This document shows positions 37,342 through 45,597 of a stretch of 64,000 bases of DNA, piece by piece. The DNA lies in NCBI RefSeq assembly GCF_026410305.1, contig NZ_JAPMLQ010000006.1:62001-126000 (forward strand), in the 5' to 3' direction. The notes below the pieces were generated by a model. That model was not told the DNA's origin and searched no databases. It was given only the letters and a program-made list of their open reading frames with translations. The stretch comes from Sulfitobacter sp. F26204. GTDB taxonomy: Bacteria; Pseudomonadota; Alphaproteobacteria; Rhodobacterales; Rhodobacteraceae. The translations under genes were made by a program, and so were the position numbers. Numbering within the stretch: the first letter of the stretch is position 1; the number at the start of each line of letters is the position of its first letter.

Positions 37342-38028
37342 TCAAAGCCTGTACCCGCCTGACACGGTGAGGGTTTCGCCGGTGATGAAGCCGGCTGCTT
37401 CCGAAGCGAGGAAACGGGCGACCTTTGCGATGTCCTGCGGGACACCGATGCGACCCAATGCTGTCATTTCCACGAAAGCCTTGACCTGACTGGCGGGGCG
37501 GGGTGAATCGATGGTTTCGATGGCCCCGGGTGCGATGCCGTTGACGCGAATGCCACGGGGACCAAGTGTTTTAGCGATGCCACTTGTCCATGTATTGAGC
37601 GCGGCCTTGCTGGCAGAGTAGGACAGGGCCCCCATTGCCGGGAACACGGCGTTGACGGAAGAAATGTTAATGATGCTGGCACCGCTTGCCAGATGGGGCA
37701 GGGCTGCGTCGAGCAGGGCCATGGGCGCGAGAAGATTGATGCTGTGGTTTTCGCCCTGGTCCTGGGCATCGGTCTTTATCGCGCCGGCGTTGTTGATGAT
37801 GACATCTAACCGGCCAAATCGCGCAATGGTTCTGTCAATGACGGTCCGGGCGGCTTCGGGGAACGACAGGTCGGCCTGGATCATCAGCAGGTCTGCTGTG
37901 GCATCCTGTGCATCATCCGGTTCGGTTGTATGGTAGGTGGCGGCAACTGCGTGATCTTTGAGGAATTCCGCAACAATGGCGCGGCCGATGCCACGGGCAC
38001 CGCCGGTTACGAGCAGGACTGGTTTCAT
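37342..38028 (-). CDS. Short-chain dehydrogenase/reductase (SDR)
   Basis: The product (228 aa) is a classical SDR. The NAD(P) motif VTGGARGIGRAIV is at the N-terminus, then NNAGAIKTD, the serine in NISSVNAVF, the YSASK active site and NGIAPGAIET. The C-terminus GETLTVSGGYRL is typical of family members using Rossmann folds to act on sugars or keto-acids. The substrate is not evident. The ATG at 38028 fits the family; a longer frame upstream does not. It sits between ccmG and the aconitase terminator. Confidence 0.88.
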   Translation of the reverse strand: MKPVLLVTGGARGIGRAIVAEFLKDHAVAATYHTTEPDDAQDATADLLMIQADLSFPEAARTVIDRTIARFGRLDVIINNAGAIKTDAQDQGENHSINLLAPMALLDAALPHLASGASIINISSVNAVFPAMGALSYSASKAALNTWTSGIAKTLGPRGIRVNGIAPGAIETIDSPRPASQVKAFVEMTALGRIGVPQDIAKVARFLASEAAGFITGETLTVSGGYRL

Positions 38029-38073
38029 GGCGGGATCCCTTGTTGACTGGCCTTCGGGCGAGGGTGAACGAAA

Positions 38074-38107
38074 CAGGCCCCCACTGCAACATGCAGATGG
38101 GGGCCTG
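38074..38107 (-). terminator. Rho-independent terminator downstream of acnA
   Basis: CAGGCCCCCA (38074-38083) pairs with TGGGGGCCTG (38098-38107), and an inner CTGCA/TGCAG stem with a 3-base loop extends it. On the minus strand a TTTCGTT stretch follows, and it lies 24 bases after the acnA stop. Confidence 0.9.
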
Positions 38108-38130
38108 ATCACCGGTCACGGGGGGGCGGT

Positions 38131-40914
38131 TTATTCAGCGGCAATTGCGCTGGATTTTGCAAGATCACGCAGCACGTAGTGCAGCACGCCACCATGTTCG
38201 ATATATTCGATCTCGATTGCGGTATCGATGCGGCATTTCAACGTGATTTCTTTTACGGTGCCATCTGCCATTGTGATGGTACAGGGCACTTCCTGCAGGG
38301 GTTTGATGGTGTCGAGACCGGAAATGGATACTGTTTCCTCGCCCGTCAGACCCAGGGTCTTGCGTGTATCGCCATTTGTAAACTCAAAGGGGATCACGCC
38401 CATGCCGACAAGGTTGGAGCGGTGAATGCGCTCGAAACTTTCGGCGATGACGGCCTTGACGCCCAGCAACGCCGTGCCCTTTGCAGCCCAGTCGCGGGAC
38501 GAGCCAGCACCATATTGTTCGCCACCGAAGATAACCAGGGGTGTGCCGGCCTCTTGATGCGCCATTGCAGCGTCAAAGATGGACGTCTGTTTGCCATCCG
38601 GACCTTTGGTATAGCCGCCCTCGACACCGTCCAGCATCTCGTTCTTGATGCGGATGTTGGCGAAGGTACCGCGCATCATCACCTCGTGGTTGCCACGGCG
38701 CGAGCCGTATGAGTTGAATTCACGCGGAGAAACCTGCCGCTCTGTCAGATACTTGCCGGCCGGAGTTGATTCCTTGAACGAACCAGCAGGCGAAATGTGG
38801 TCAGTTGTGATCATGTCACCGAGGAGGGCCAGAACCTTGGCTCCTTCGATGTTGGTAATCACGCCGGGTTCGGGCGACATGTTCTGAAAGTAGGGCGGGT
38901 TCTGAACGTAGGTCGAGGTTGGTGGCCAGTCGTAGGTCTTGGCGTCTGTTGTCTCGACACCCTGCCATTTCTCATCGCCTTTGAAGACATCGGCATATTT
39001 GGTCTGAAAGGCTTCACGGGTGACGGTCTTTTCGACCAGTTCGGCGATTTCGAGCGTCGTTGGCCAGATATCACGCAGGTAAACGTCATTGCCGTCCTTG
39101 TCCTGTCCCAAGGGGCTGTTTGCCAGATCGTGATTCATGTCACCGACCAGGGCATAGGCGACAACAAGCGGTGGCGAGGCCAGATAGTTGGCGCGCACAT
39201 CAGGAGAAATGCGCCCTTCAAAGTTGCGGTTGCCCGACAGGACGGAAGTGGCGATGAGATCGCCCTCATTGATGGCTTTGCTCAGTTCGGGTGCGATAGG
39301 GCCCGAGTTCCCGATGCAGGTTGTGCAGCCATAGCCAACAAGGTTGAACCCGATGGCGTCGAGATCTTCTTGCAACCCGGCAGCTTCGAGATAGGCGGAT
39401 ACCACCTGACTGCCCGGTGCCAGCGATGTCTTGACCCAGGGTTTGCGGTTCAGGCCAAGTTCACGCGCCTTGCGCGCCACCAGACCCGCCCCGATCATCA
39501 CATAGGGGTTCGACGTATTGGTGCAGGAGGTGATGGAGGCAATCACGATCGAGCCGTCGTTCAGCTTGTAATCCCGACCCTCAACCGGTGCCGAGTTTTG
39601 CGGACCGAATTTTCCGGGGATGTCGCCCGGCGAGACAGGCCCGCCTTCGGCTGTCATTTCGTCCTTTTCGGAGGCCGGTACTTTTTTCTGATGACGCTGG
39701 CCGTGAATATAGGCTTCGAAGGTTTCGGCCGCCTTGTCGAGTGCGATGAAATCCTGTGGCCGTTTCGGACCGGAAATCGCGGGTACGATGGTGCTCATGT
39801 CAAGGCTGAGCGTATCGGTGTAGATTGGCGCATAATCCGGGCCACGCCACATGCCGTTGGCCTTGGCATAGGCTTCGACCAATGCGATGCGGTCTTCGTC
39901 GCGGCCCGTGGTGCGCATGTAGCGCAGGGTTTCGCCGTCAATCGGGAAGAAGCCGCAGGTCGCGCCATATTCCGGTGCCATGTTGGCGATTGTGGCGCGG
40001 TCTGCCAGTGGCAGATGGTCCAGCCCTTCGCCATAGAATTCGACAAATTTGCTGACCACACCCTTTTCGCGCAGCATTTCAACAACCTTCAGCACAAGGT
40101 CGGTGCCTGTGGTGCCTTCCATCATCCGGCCTGTCAGTTCAAAACCGACAACTTCCGGGATCAGCATCGAAATCGGCTGGCCCAGCATGGCGGCTTCGGC
40201 CTCGATCCCGCCAACGCCCCAGCCCAGAACAGCCATGCCGTTGACCATTGTGGTGTGGCTGTCGGTGCCGACCAATGTGTCGGGATAGGCGACTTCCTGG
40301 CCGTTCTGGTCTTTGTCGGTCCAGACGGTTTGCGCGAGATATTCAAGGTTAACCTGGTGGCAAATACCCGTTCCCGGAGGCACAACGCGGAAGTTGTTAA
40401 ATGCTTTTTGGCCCCACTTGAGGAAGGTATAGCGTTCCATATTGCGTTCGTATTCGCGGTCAACGTTCATCTGGAAAGCACGGGGATTACCGAATTCGTC
40501 GATCATGACGGAGTGGTCGATGACCAGATCCACAGGGTTCAATGGATTGATTTTCTCGGCGTCGCCACCCAGTGCCACCAGACCGTCGCGCATCGCAGCC
40601 AGATCAACCACAGCCGGTACACCAGTGAAATCCTGCATCAACACACGGGCCGGACGATAGGCGATTTCGCGTGGGTTCTTGCCACCCTTGGATGCCCATT
40701 CGGCAAAGGCCTTGATGTCATCGACGCTCACGGTCTTGCCATCCTCAAACCGCAGCATGTTTTCCAGCACCACTTTCAACGCGGCGGGGAGTTTTGAAAA
40801 ATCGCCAAGCCCGGCTTCTTGTGCGGCGGGAATGGAATAATAGGCGACCGTCTGATCACCTGCGGTTATCGTTTTACGGGTATTGGCTGTGTCCTGACCT
40901 ACTTGAATTGTCAT
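38131..40914 (-). CDS. acnA: Aconitate hydratase A
   Basis: The enzyme (927 aa) interconverts citrate and isocitrate in the TCA cycle. The cluster cysteines are C464 (ITSCTNTS), C530 and C533 (YGCTTCIGNSGP); their spacing of 66 and 3 matches AcnA/IRP-type aconitases. VIDHSVMIDEFG, GICHQVNLEYLAQ and GTDSHTTMVNGMAVLGWGVG are also conserved, and the C-terminal swivel domain has GAGSSRDWAAKG. A 24-base palindrome lies 97-120 bases upstream of the start, and a strong terminator follows. Confidence 0.96.
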   Translation of the reverse strand: MTIQVGQDTANTRKTITAGDQTVAYYSIPAAQEAGLGDFSKLPAALKVVLENMLRFEDGKTVSVDDIKAFAEWASKGGKNPREIAYRPARVLMQDFTGVPAVVDLAAMRDGLVALGGDAEKINPLNPVDLVIDHSVMIDEFGNPRAFQMNVDREYERNMERYTFLKWGQKAFNNFRVVPPGTGICHQVNLEYLAQTVWTDKDQNGQEVAYPDTLVGTDSHTTMVNGMAVLGWGVGGIEAEAAMLGQPISMLIPEVVGFELTGRMMEGTTGTDLVLKVVEMLREKGVVSKFVEFYGEGLDHLPLADRATIANMAPEYGATCGFFPIDGETLRYMRTTGRDEDRIALVEAYAKANGMWRGPDYAPIYTDTLSLDMSTIVPAISGPKRPQDFIALDKAAETFEAYIHGQRHQKKVPASEKDEMTAEGGPVSPGDIPGKFGPQNSAPVEGRDYKLNDGSIVIASITSCTNTSNPYVMIGAGLVARKARELGLNRKPWVKTSLAPGSQVVSAYLEAAGLQEDLDAIGFNLVGYGCTTCIGNSGPIAPELSKAINEGDLIATSVLSGNRNFEGRISPDVRANYLASPPLVVAYALVGDMNHDLANSPLGQDKDGNDVYLRDIWPTTLEIAELVEKTVTREAFQTKYADVFKGDEKWQGVETTDAKTYDWPPTSTYVQNPPYFQNMSPEPGVITNIEGAKVLALLGDMITTDHISPAGSFKESTPAGKYLTERQVSPREFNSYGSRRGNHEVMMRGTFANIRIKNEMLDGVEGGYTKGPDGKQTSIFDAAMAHQEAGTPLVIFGGEQYGAGSSRDWAAKGTALLGVKAVIAESFERIHRSNLVGMGVIPFEFTNGDTRKTLGLTGEETVSISGLDTIKPLQEVPCTITMADGTVKEITLKCRIDTAIEIEYIEHGGVLHYVLRDLAKSSAIAAE

Positions 40915-41147
40915 GGATGGCTCCCTTTCTGGCTGATGGCGATAGGATGTTGATGCCTAGATGCCACTGTCGGGGGCTCTAATCAACCACTATTCGTGGG
41001 GTTTCGGCATTTTTGTACACCATGGTATACAAAAAAACGGCCAAATTTCAACAACTGATTACATTTGGCTCAACAATCCTTGATTGGTTATTTCGCACTG
41101 GCCTGTTTAGGTTTGGGAACACATATTTGCTCTGACACCGGAATCAC
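40915..41147. promoter_or_regulatory. acnA/DUF1223 divergent promoter region with a 24-base palindrome at 41011-41034
   Basis: The half-sites TTTTGTACACCA (41011-41022) and TGGTATACAAAA (41023-41034) are inverted repeats with one mismatch over 12 bases. The site lies between the divergent acnA and DUF1223 genes, so a dimeric regulator (for example of the GntR or LacI kind) could act on either or both. The regulator is not in the window. The remaining bases are AT-rich, as expected for promoters. Confidence 0.6.
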
Positions 41148-41846
41148 ATGAAACATTTTTTTGCTGCCCTTGCCGCTGCTGTAATTGCGTTGTCCTCGCC
41201 TGTTGCCGCGCAAGACAATCCAGTGGTTGTCGAACTGTTCACGTCGCAGGGATGTTCAAGTTGCCCGCCCGCGGATGCGATCCTGCATGAACTGGCGGCG
41301 CGGGAAGATGTTATCGCATTGGCCCTGCATGTAGATTACTGGGACTATATCGGGTGGAAGGATCCCTTTGCCGATCCGGCCCATGCGACCCGTCAGCGGG
41401 CTTATGCGGCTGCGGGCAAACGCCGATCGGTCTATACCCCTGAAATGATCGTTGGCGGCGCAACAGACATCGTAGGCGCAAAGCCAATGAAATTGTCCGA
41501 GGCCATTGCGGATCATGCCCGTCGGCCACGGCCTGTAAGTATTACCCTTGGTCGGAGCGGTGATACCTTGACGATTGAATCGCGCATCCTGGCGGCGGTT
41601 GGCGGCCCGATGACGGTGCATATGTTGCGCTATACTCCGATCCAGACGACCCAGATCAAACGTGGCGAAAACCGTGGCAAGACGCTGGATTATGCCAATG
41701 TGGTCGAGGGCTGGAAAGTGCTGGGGACCTGGGATGGTCACGCACCCCTGTCGATGTCGGTGCCTCTGTCGGGGGAGAAGCCGGTGGTTGTGATCCTGCA
41801 GGAAGAAAAGAGCGGCCCGATCGTTGCCGCAGCACGGCTGCGATAA
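41148..41846 (+). CDS. DUF1223 secreted thioredoxin-like protein
   Basis: The product (232 aa) has a signal peptide (MKHFFAALAAAVIALSSPVAAQ) and a thioredoxin-fold region with VELFTSQGCSSCPPADAIL (CSSC), LALHVDYWDYIGWKD and RRSVYTPEMIVGG, all typical of DUF1223. These are periplasmic redox-like proteins of unknown job. It is divergent from acnA, and a palindrome lies between them. Confidence 0.87.
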   Translation: MKHFFAALAAAVIALSSPVAAQDNPVVVELFTSQGCSSCPPADAILHELAAREDVIALALHVDYWDYIGWKDPFADPAHATRQRAYAAAGKRRSVYTPEMIVGGATDIVGAKPMKLSEAIADHARRPRPVSITLGRSGDTLTIESRILAAVGGPMTVHMLRYTPIQTTQIKRGENRGKTLDYANVVEGWKVLGTWDGHAPLSMSVPLSGEKPVVVILQEEKSGPIVAAARLR

Positions 41847-41869
41847 AAGCAGAGCGCGGGCGTGTCAGA

Positions 41870-42778
41870 TTAATCTTCGTCAGCCCGCCAGCGGCGATGT
41901 ACCCAGAACCATTGTTCCGGCGTCTGCTTGATCCGTTCTGACAGGCTGTCATTCAGGGCCTGGGTCATGGTCATCGGATCGGAATGTGGAATGGGCGCTT
42001 CCAGAATGGCCTCAAAGCTCAGCCCGTCTGTCTGGCGAATGCCGTAAAAAGGGATCAGCAACGCATCATACCGCAGGGCAAGTTCAGCGGCGGAAAGCGC
42101 AGTGCGCGCCGGTTCGCCCATGAAATCGAGGATCGGCGCATACAACACATGCTGATCGAACAGCAAGACCAACTGTCCACCTTTCCTGAGGTGGCGTACA
42201 AAACCGGCGGTTCCCTTGCGCCCCTGCGGGAAGACCGGCCCGCCAAAAGCCTCCATCGTCTTTACATAATGTGCGTTGAAATATGGGTTTTTCATATCCC
42301 GGTACAGGCCGCCGATGTCATATCCCCGCGCCACCAATGTGGCGCGTGTCGCCTCGTAATTCCCAAAATGCCCAGAGACAAGGATGACAGGGCGCCCGTC
42401 CTGAACGGCCTGTTCCAGGGCACGGGCACCGGGACCTGTGGGCGTGTTTTCTGCCATGCGGGCGGGGAAATCCTGTGCGGAGTAGTTTTCGATAAAACTG
42501 CGTCCCAGATTGTTCAGGCATTTGCCGGCGATTTCAGCGTGGCGGGCGCCCGACATGTCCGGCCAGATCATCCTCAGATTTTGCAACGCCCGACGTCGGT
42601 AGCCGGCGACAGGCCCGATGACACGTTCCACCAGCCAACCAACAAAGCGGATGCGGGTGGCATAGGGCAACGCCAAGGCCAGCCGGATGATGCCGACGAT
42701 CAGTGCATTGATGAGAAAGTCCCAAAACCGCTGAACGGGCTGTGCATGCGGGTCGTCGGAAGTGGTCTGGTTTGACAT
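41870..42778 (-). CDS. Lysophospholipid/lipid A acyltransferase (LpxL/HtrB family)
   Basis: The product (302 aa) is a membrane-bound acyltransferase that adds a secondary fatty acid, most likely to lipid A. An N-terminal membrane segment (FLINALIVGIIRLALAL) precedes the catalytic HFGNYE (the HX4E motif), PVFPQGRKGTAGFVRHL and LLFDQHVLYAPI. The C-terminus contains PEQWFWVHRRWR. The length is in the usual range (about 300). Confidence 0.88.
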   Translation of the reverse strand: MSNQTTSDDPHAQPVQRFWDFLINALIVGIIRLALALPYATRIRFVGWLVERVIGPVAGYRRRALQNLRMIWPDMSGARHAEIAGKCLNNLGRSFIENYSAQDFPARMAENTPTGPGARALEQAVQDGRPVILVSGHFGNYEATRATLVARGYDIGGLYRDMKNPYFNAHYVKTMEAFGGPVFPQGRKGTAGFVRHLRKGGQLVLLFDQHVLYAPILDFMGEPARTALSAAELALRYDALLIPFYGIRQTDGLSFEAILEAPIPHSDPMTMTQALNDSLSERIKQTPEQWFWVHRRWRADED

Positions 42779-43115
42779 GAGGCTCTGTTGTTTGGGACGA
42801 ATGGGCCAGACATAGCCTGACGTCGTCCGCGCAACAAGTGAGCTTCACCGCGCCCGGGCATCCTGTGGTTGAACCGGTCCAGTATAGATTGCCTGATTGC
42901 GCCATCCAGCGCCGCGAGGCTGGCATTGCCCGCGGCGGGAGTATTGTCAGCGGCGGACGACACATCACGTGAGAATGTGCTTACGCAGAAATACGCCGCT
43001 GCCGGAAATGCCGGACAGCGGCGTCAGGAGGCGTTTCAGGTGGTTCGATCTCGCAACAGCCGCGCTGTAGTGGTCTTGCAGCCGGTTGGCGTCACGGGAT
43101 CAAACCGTGGCGATC
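42779..43115. other. Intergenic region with a hairpin after the TPR gene
   Basis: No gene is seen on either strand in this 337-base region. CGCCGCT (42994-43000) and AGCGGCG (43017-43023), with inner CCGG/CCGG, form a GC-rich hairpin. It lies about 90 bases past the minus-strand TPR gene and may terminate its transcript. Confidence 0.45.
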
Positions 43116-43643
43116 TCAATAATCAAAGGTTTTGCCCGTTGCAATCGCGGTACGCAGTGACGCCTCGGCCCAAGTGCCACTGCCGCCCTGTGCACGGATC
43201 TCGCGCAACTGCGCCATGGCCTCTTGCATCTTTCCCTGCTCGACCAGGCCTTGTCCCATGTAAGATCGCGCAAGGACATTGGCGGGATTCACCCGCAGCG
43301 CCTTGGCATAATAGTCCATCGCGACGTCGATTTTGCCCAGCTTGCGATTGGTAAAGCCAAGGTATGTCAGCGTACGATCATCCTGTGCCGGCATTTGCGC
43401 CAATACGACCTGCGCATCAACGTAGCGCCCGGCATAGGCCAGTTCGCGGACATTCTCGTACAGGCTGTCTACATCCAGATTGCTTTCTTCTGCCTGAACG
43501 CAGGTCTTTGTCTTTTTGTCGTAAATCTCGCCCGTCTTGCACTTTGGCTTTTCAGGGGCAGTTTCTTCGCCACCTCCCGCGGCCAATGCGCCCGTTGCGG
43601 CAAATGGCAGGACGAGGGTGGTGGCGAGAATAAGTTGTTTCAT
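43116..43643 (-). CDS. Secreted TPR protein with a two-cysteine motif
   Basis: The product (175 aa) has a signal peptide (MKQLILATTLVLPFAATGALA), then CKTGEIYDKKTKTC, a pair of cysteines that may form a loop, then TPR helices (VRELAYAGRYVDAQVVLAQM; VAMDYYAKALRVNPANVLAR; QGLVEQGKMQEAMAQLREI). It is probably a periplasmic protein-protein scaffold. The next upstream gene also encodes a secreted protein with the C-x2-G-x2-YD-x5-C motif. The function is unknown. Confidence 0.8.
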   Translation of the reverse strand: MKQLILATTLVLPFAATGALAAGGGEETAPEKPKCKTGEIYDKKTKTCVQAEESNLDVDSLYENVRELAYAGRYVDAQVVLAQMPAQDDRTLTYLGFTNRKLGKIDVAMDYYAKALRVNPANVLARSYMGQGLVEQGKMQEAMAQLREIRAQGGSGTWAEASLRTAIATGKTFDY

Positions 43644-43764
43644 GACAGTTTCCTTTTGGCCGTTACTGTGTCGCAGTCTAATCCTATTGCCCCTGAAAGG
43701 GGCACAGGTTTTCAAGAAAGCCACGCATTTGTGAAATCGTGCATTGGTTTTTGAAATAAATGTA

Positions 43765-43794
43765 AAAGCGCGGACCGAAACCGGCCCACGCTTT
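43765..43794 (-). terminator. Rho-independent terminator after the 53-aa secreted protein gene
   Basis: On the minus strand AAAGCG, GG and CCG segments pair with CGG, CC and CGCTTT around a 4-base loop, with two wobble pairs. TTTTACATTT follows the stem. It begins 25 bases after the stop of the gene at 43819. Confidence 0.75.
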
Positions 43795-43818
43795 GTCTCA
43801 ATCGAACAAAAAAGGTGG

Positions 43819-43980
43819 TTAGGTGCTGACAGGCAAACAGGAATTTGACACCGAGTCATAGGTTGTGCCAGCGGCACATGACATGGCCTGTTTTTGCTTG
43901 CTGTAGTTGCATCCCTCTGCAAAAGCCAGCGCGGGCGCGGTGGTCAGGATCAGGGCGGCAACAAGGGTCTTGATGGTCAT
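43819..43980 (-). CDS. Small secreted protein with CxxGxxYDxxxxxC motif
   Basis: A 53-residue frame with a signal peptide (MTIKTLVAALILTTAPALAF), then EGCNYSKQKQAMSCAAG and TYDSVSNSCLPVST. It was found by direct reading of the minus strand. AAAGGAGA precedes the ATG and a clean terminator follows, so I take it as real. CAAGTTYDSVSNSC repeats the pattern of CKTGEIYDKKTKTC in the next gene downstream (43116). The third cysteine (GCNYS) is extra. The function is unknown; it may be a small periplasmic peptide. Confidence 0.7.
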   Translation of the reverse strand: MTIKTLVAALILTTAPALAFAEGCNYSKQKQAMSCAAGTTYDSVSNSCLPVST

Positions 43981-44090
43981 GGTCAATCTCCTTTGTGAAT
44001 TGCTGGACCCTACATGATTTTTTACAAAATTTCAAACCCTGGGCGTGGTGGCAGGACTGACGGCAGGCAGTCAGCCCCCCGGGCGGGCAA

Positions 44091-45395
44091 TCAATCGCCG
44101 AATACGCGAGCGAAAATCGTGTCCACGTGTTTGGTGTGATACCCAAGGTCGAATTTCTCTTCGATCTCTTCCGCGCTCAGCGATTCAAGCACCTCGGGAT
44201 CCGCAAGCAGTTCGGTTTTGAAATCCGCACCTTTTTCCCAGACCTTCATGGCATTGCGCTGCACCAGCTTGTAACTGTCCTCGCGGCTAACCCCGGCTTG
44301 CGTGAGGGCCAGCAACACGCGTTGTGACATCACAAGCCCGCGGAACTTGTTCATATTCGCCAGCATATTGTCGGGGTAGATCACCAGTTTGTCGATCACG
44401 CCGGTCAGCCGGGCAAGGGCGAAATCCAGAGTTACGGTGGTATCCGGCCCGATATTGCGCTCTACCGAGCTGTGTGAAATGTCGCGCTCGTGCCAGAGGG
44501 TGACATTCTCCATTGCGGGGATTACGGCCATGCGTACCAGACGCGCCAAACCGGTGAGGTTTTCGGTCAGGACGGGGTTGCGTTTGTGGGGCATCGCGCT
44601 GGAACCTTTTTGACCAGCGGAGAAGAATTCCTCTGCCTCCAGCACCTCGGTGCGTTGCATGTGGCGTATTTCAGTGGCGATGTTTTCAATGGAAGAACCG
44701 ACAACGCCAAGGCAGGCAAAGAAGGCAGCATGACGATCGCGCGGGATCACCTGGGTCGAGATCGGTTCCGGCTTCAACCCCAGTTGCGCGCAGACGTGTT
44801 CCTCGATCGAGGGGTCGATATTTGCAAATGTGCCGACTGCGCCAGAGATGGCCCCGGTGGCAATCTCGTCGCGGGCGACGCGAAGACGCGCGAGGTTGCG
44901 GTCCATTTCGGCATAAAAGCGCGCAAAGGTCAGTCCCATGGTGGTGGGTTCCGCATGGATCCCATGGCTGCGCCCGATGCGAATGGTGTCCTTGTGTTCA
45001 AGCGCGCGCCGTTTCAGGGCGGCCAGCAAAGCTTCGACATCCGCGATCAGCAGGTCGGCGGCACGGGTCAATTGGACATTGAAACAGGTGTCCAGCACAT
45101 CCGAACTGGTCATGCCCTGATGCACAAAACGGGCTTCGTCGGCACCGACATGTTCGGCGAGATGGGTGAGAAAGGCGATGACGTCGTGTTTTGTCACGGC
45201 TTCGATCTCGTCAATGCGGGCGACGTCGAATTCGACATCCCGGGCTTTCCAGACGGCTTCTGCATTTTCGCGGGGGATCACGCCGATGTCGGCCATGGCG
45301 TCACAGGCATGCGCTTCGATCTCGTACCAGATACGGAACTTGGTCGCGGCGGACCAGATTGAGACCATTTCGGGACGGGAATAGCGGAGAATCAT
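44091..45395 (-). CDS. purB: Adenylosuccinate lyase
   Basis: The enzyme (434 aa) acts twice in purine synthesis: it releases fumarate from SAICAR and from adenylosuccinate. It starts MILRYSRPEMVSIW, a typical N-terminus, and contains HQGMTSSDVLDTC, the GSSAMPHKRNP fumarase-superfamily signature loop and LWHERDISHSSVER. The longer open frame upstream is not part of the protein. It seems to be monocistronic. Confidence 0.95.
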   Translation of the reverse strand: MILRYSRPEMVSIWSAATKFRIWYEIEAHACDAMADIGVIPRENAEAVWKARDVEFDVARIDEIEAVTKHDVIAFLTHLAEHVGADEARFVHQGMTSSDVLDTCFNVQLTRAADLLIADVEALLAALKRRALEHKDTIRIGRSHGIHAEPTTMGLTFARFYAEMDRNLARLRVARDEIATGAISGAVGTFANIDPSIEEHVCAQLGLKPEPISTQVIPRDRHAAFFACLGVVGSSIENIATEIRHMQRTEVLEAEEFFSAGQKGSSAMPHKRNPVLTENLTGLARLVRMAVIPAMENVTLWHERDISHSSVERNIGPDTTVTLDFALARLTGVIDKLVIYPDNMLANMNKFRGLVMSQRVLLALTQAGVSREDSYKLVQRNAMKVWEKGADFKTELLADPEVLESLSAEEIEEKFDLGYHTKHVDTIFARVFGD

Positions 45396-45530
45396 CTGCG
45401 GCGCACCTTTTGTGGCTGTTGTCGGGATCAGGCGCGGCATAGACCGATGCGGCTGTGAGGACAAGGTCGCAGGAGATTGTCCATTGCCAGAATCGCAGTC
45501 CCGGCACCCGGCCACGGCCGCGGGAGGGGC

Positions 45531-45588
45531 GCTGCCCCGATCGGCCTGCGGCCGATCCCCCCGCGGTATTTACGGCCAAAAAGAAAGC
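45531..45588 (+). repeat. Composite intergenic element with two hairpins and a GGCCAAAAAGA tail (copy C)
   Basis: GGGAGGGGCGCTGCCCC is followed by a perfect stem GATCGGCC (45539-45546) with GGCCGATC (45550-45557), then CCGCGGTATTTACGGCC and AAAAAGAAAG. The tail at 45563-45586 resembles copies A and B (CGGTATATAAGGCC and AAAAAGA). This layout is a familiar intergenic pattern in Rhodobacterales genomes. It lies between purB and the hydrolase-OsmC gene and may end transcription. Confidence 0.7.
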
Positions 45589-45597
45589 CGGTCGGTG

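Noticed and set aside
38797..40797. Open frame of over 660 codons antisense to acnA
   Set aside because: It is a shadow of the high-GC aconitase gene; the protein has no domain, and the acnA frame is fully conserved.
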